Source: Chamaecyparis obtusa (lineage: Eukaryota > Streptophyta > Pinopsida > Cupressales > Cupressaceae). From it: 64,000 bases of DNA. The DNA lies in contig BSBK01002049.1 in assembly GCA_027943335.1 (NCBI GenBank), forward strand, positions 434,001-498,000. The letters are read 5' to 3'. This document shows, one piece after another, positions 60,792 to 64,000 of the stretch (position 1 is the first letter of the stretch; each line of letters opens with the position of its first letter). The notes beneath the pieces are model-generated. The model did no database searches. It was not told the DNA's origin and was given only the letters and a program-made list of their open reading frames with translations. The position numbers and the translations under genes are program-made.

Positions 60792-62657
60792 GCCTCATAT
60801 CAACAAAACTTCCAAAAAATCCTTTATCTTTCTTTTAGAAATCAAACCTTTGCTTGTTACTTGACTTTTTCAAAGTTTCCAAATTACACTAACTGGCCCC
60901 TAGAACTGGCCTAGAAAATTGACCCGCTAAAACTTTCATGAACTAACAACTTGGGCATTGACTTACCCCCATACAAGGAAAATGAATCCATCATTAGATT
61001 CCTCTAAAATTTGAAAAGCCAATCAAAATAAAATGCCAAAGGCAGCCTGTCAGACATGATCAGAATTTAAAACAGTGAAAATCATAGAAATCAGATTTGG
61101 AATTGAGATGGAAAAGTGATTAGATGGATTGGCAGGGACTTGAAAATCATCAGACACTTAGTCTTCCAAGTATACAATATGGAACCATGCTCAATTATGT
61201 CAGACCTTGCATAGGGCACAAACTGCGATAACACAAAATAGGGCACTTACAAAACTGGATAGTGCACACTCAGAGAATTTAATAAATTGCAAATGGAATG
61301 ATGCTTGCAAACAGGTCAAACGGGTACATGGGAAGCTAAATTTTTTTAGGATGACTCACTCCCATGCCTATATTATGATGCCACAACTGGCATATCATAA
61401 TCAATCACTGGGAAAAAGATATTCAAATGCAAACAGGGCCTGGCACAACAAATTGACACTTATGCAAAAGTGTAGATTTAGACAAGTGCTCAAAACAAGA
61501 CATCACCGAATGACTCAAAACTCAAAATTAACAACCTGGGATATCTTCAAATGCCAAAACAAAGGTGATAAGCACTTGACATGCATGGAGAACTTGAAAA
61601 CCTCATCCGGGAAAATAGGCTCAAAAAGAACTTATAGGGCCTCAAACAACAAAATTTTAACATGATACTTCAAGAACCCTTACTGTGTTTTTAGTCCCAA
61701 CAAGACCTTCCTCTAATGGTTCAACACTTCACACACTCTTCATTTCTCTACTTAATCAACCATGAACCACACTCTAGCAATCACAAATGACTACCTATAA
61801 ATATCTTTCCTCTAAATGATATAATCAAGTCAGCCTATTAGAAACACCTTGAAATAATATTAGAAAAACCATAACAAACTCCAAAAAACATTCTATTGGC
61901 TCTATAATGCATGCAACACATTATGGGACCTGTCCAAATAAGATAATTCTAGACACACGCTACACACTGTCAACTCTACCAAAACAACTGGATCTTCCTC
62001 CTCAAGTTGAATTGACTCATGTGCTCTTAACTGAAAATCAATGACTCTCCTCTAAGCTTAACTCCAAGGGAGTATACCCTAAAGATAGGATCAACTCAAG
62101 AACCAATAAGATCTCTGTCGACTCTTCTGAATAAACATAGGAAACTACTACTGGTGAATAGTGACTGCATAACTTCACTTCTACTAAATATCTAACTATG
62201 TGTCCATAATTGAAACATCACTAACATGTTTGTATCACATATCCAAGAGTGCAAGCCTTCATGAAAACTGTATGGACAACCATACACAGAACATTGTCTG
62301 TTACTCTGTTAGGGACACTGCTGACACAAGCTGTTGTATAATTGTCTGTACTAATAGTTAACCATTGCGCCCATGATATCATGCTGATATCATGTCCATG
62401 CAATATATACTAAAAGATTACTACATAAGACTTCAATGCTTGCTACTTTCCATATGTTGTCATCAATGACAAACATATAGTTAGTATTGGTTTGCTTGTA
62501 AATCTCCAACAATCTCCCCATTTGGCACTGATCGAAACATGTGTAATGAAAAACCACCACCAACCCAAATGAAAATTTCTTGTATAACTGTTACCATAAT
62601 TTTCCTATTCTATACAAATTTGGCTAAAAATCTATCCCTAGGTCCCTATTTTAACCC

Positions 62658-64000
62658 TGCCAAGTATCCTTGAAAGTTTCATGGCTTTATGACTTGTCTT
62701 CTAACCTCTGCAAATTTTCTAACTCCCTGGTCTGCAGTTCAAAATTTTTAAAAAGGTAGCCATTATGCCAAAAAACCCTAAGAAACCCTAGGTCATGTTC
62801 TAATTTATTGTTACTTTATCAGCCACTTAAGTCCCTCAATACCCATGTGCACTAAATTCTTATTGGTCGGTCGCCTATTCTCTTATTTCCCCCAGCGGTT
62901 ACATTTTCCATTCGGTGATTCGGTGACTGAAGTGATCCTCTTAGTCACTTAATGTTTCATGGTGACCATGTAATAACTAGCAACTCAGTGAGTGGTTAAC
63001 ATTTCCTTTGGTCACGTGGTCACTTATTTGACTTGCCGGTCTCAGAATTGTGGGGTCCCAGTCTAGCAAAATCAATGGTGGTCGTAAGTTAGTGAGGGGT
63101 CTGTCAGAGGCTTGCAATCTTGTGACAACCATTGATTTTTCCAAGTGTATTACACTTCAAACTTGTGTGGGTCCATTTCCACGTCATCATATGTGGAAGC
63201 TCCTGATTGGCTGAAAAGTTGTGATGTGTAACCTTGTCAGAGCGGGCCTGATAGACTATGTTCCTTTTAAATCCTATGGCTGGCGCATGATCTCATGGGT
63301 TGTGTTAGAGCCATGAGATTATGCGTCGACCATTGATTTCACTTTATTGTCAGAGCCTTGTGGGTGGGTCCTCATTTTCTTATGTGCTCATCTTCTATTG
63401 GTCCACATGGCGATGACTAAGATTTGTCAGTTTGGCCGTGTCAGAGTCTCTGCAGGGATGTCAGAAGGATGAGGATCAACGACTGGCATATCTTTATGAG
63501 GGGGTTTTTTTACACATGAGATCATGTGCCAACTATCAGATTAGCCAAGTGTTGAGGTCCTATAAGTGGGTCCAATGCCAGGATAGGGTGATATGCCATC
63601 TTCTTATCGGCCAAAGTAATGGTAAATGTTAGGTGGGGCTAGTGCCATGTGTTGCTGACATGCATATTTTTTATTGGTTGTCATGTGCTGTTGAGGATTT
63701 GTAGGTGGACCCATGTGTCAGTGGGGTCCTAGTTCTAAAGGGATCAGTGGCTGGCATATGATCTAAAGGAATATTTGATAGCCATGAGATCGTGCACCTA
63801 CCGTTAGATCAGAATCTAGTTCTCTATGGGTCTGATGTCAGAGAAGTGCTGAGGTGTATGCCTACAAAGCAGTTAGAATGAATAAAAGTGTGACAAGTGG
63901 AAAGTCCATGCCAAGGTTATGAAAGGTTCTTTGTGACTTAGAGAAAAGTATTTTTTTGCATAGTCGCCGAATGACTTAAGAAAGAAAAGCTTGAGGTGGG
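62658..64000 (+). mobile_element. Element I: partial LTR related to element A
   Basis: From about 62,658 (TGCCAAGTATCCTTG) the sequence aligns with the start of the A LTR (shared TTTCATGGCT, CTGCAG, CTAATTT, CACTTAAGTC, GACCATTGATT, ATTGGTCCA blocks). It then carries several degenerate repeats with GTCAGAG and GGGTCC motifs, including the inverted repeat GCATGATCTCATGG / CCATGAGATTATGC at 63,286-63,324. No end is seen, as the window closes inside it. The start base is a judgement by alignment to A, and no TSD can be tested. Confidence 0.6.

Larger units (their letters stand above)
27807..61702 (-). mobile_element. Element D: large-LTR non-autonomous Gypsy derivative (with nested E, F, G)
   Basis: Perfect TSD AGACC at 27802-27806 and 61703-61707. 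The LTRs are about 4.9 and 5.1 kb after removing nested elements, starting TGTTAGC and ending TCCCAACA. The internal region is only ~2.5 kb (40,690-43,217). It reads on the - strand from a TGGCGACTC-type PBS. Only a gag tail plus an acidic protein is encoded. The size pattern fits LARD-type elements that depend on a Tat-lineage partner such as A. E interrupts the left LTR and F the right LTR. Confidence 0.93.
43218..61702 (-). repeat. Element D right LTR, split by element F
   Basis: Parts 43218-47396 and 60797-61702 form the 5' LTR (in D orientation) of ~5.1 kb, starting TGTTAGC and ending TCCCAACA. Confidence 0.92.
27308..62657 (-). mobile_element. Element H: Sirevirus-like LTR element, interrupted by D
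   Basis: The LTR starts TGTTAGTAATAG at 27308, is split by D at 27,806, resumes at 61,708 and ends CTCCAACA at 62511 (about 1.3 kb without D). A damaged purine tract (AAATGGGGAGAT on -) follows at 62512-62523, so this is the left, 3' LTR of a - strand element, and 62,512-62,657 is its internal end. The G-run plus GTGAATCAGTTATC near the start matches LTRs of B and F. No coding part is visible; the rest is cut by I or lies beyond the window. Confidence 0.75.

Noticed and set aside
62512..64000. A solo LTR H followed by resumed J sequence
   Set aside because: A purine-tract-like motif follows the LTR and no J protease or RT sequence resumes, so H internal sequence followed by another LTR fits better.

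Overview
The window looks like intergenic DNA from a large, repeat-rich, heavily methylated plant genome. A gymnosperm is my best guess, because of the old, deeply nested, stop-riddled LTR retrotransposons and the lack of any intact host gene; this is inference, not proof. No bacterial, organellar or viral genome features were seen, and no tRNA, rRNA or CRISPR array was recognised.

Region 1 (1-8,730) is a graveyard of broken host-gene fragments. It holds two pieces of the nucleolar GTPase gene NOG1 (C-terminal part on +, N-terminal part on -) and at least three partly overlapping copies of the D2 ATPase part of CDC48/p97 with their introns. It also holds a three-exon fragment of an unknown gene fused to one CDC48 copy, a LINE ORF1 remnant, an ~880 bp long inverted repeat, two copies of a ~68 bp hairpin, and a short tandem array of palindromes.

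Region 2 (8,731-27,307) is an old Gypsy element (J, + strand; gag and protease remain). Two elements are inserted 46 bp apart in its gag: A, a 12.3 kb Tat-lineage Gypsy element with 2.4 kb LTRs (8,777-21,031, TSD CATGT), and B, a 5.3 kb non-autonomous Sirevirus-like element (21,078-26,373, TSD CAACC).

Region 3 (27,308-64,000) is a stack of nested insertions. Sirevirus-like LTR H broke into J. D (giant ~5 kb LTRs, TSD AGACC) is inside H. E (TSD CCAAC) is inside the left LTR of D. F (TSD GGCTC/GCCTC) is inside the right LTR of D. G, a chromodomain Gypsy element (TSD ATTTC), is inside the left LTR of F. I, an LTR related to that of A, starts near 62,658 and runs off the window. The order J > H > D > F > G is fixed by target-site duplications.

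Only A, G and J carry autonomous gag-pol-type coding remains. D and E are large-LTR derivatives with gag remnants followed by a shared acidic protein. B and F encode a coiled-coil/multi-zinc-knuckle protein and a second protein with a shared motif, without any polymerase. All reading frames here are broken, mostly by single transitions that create TAG stops.
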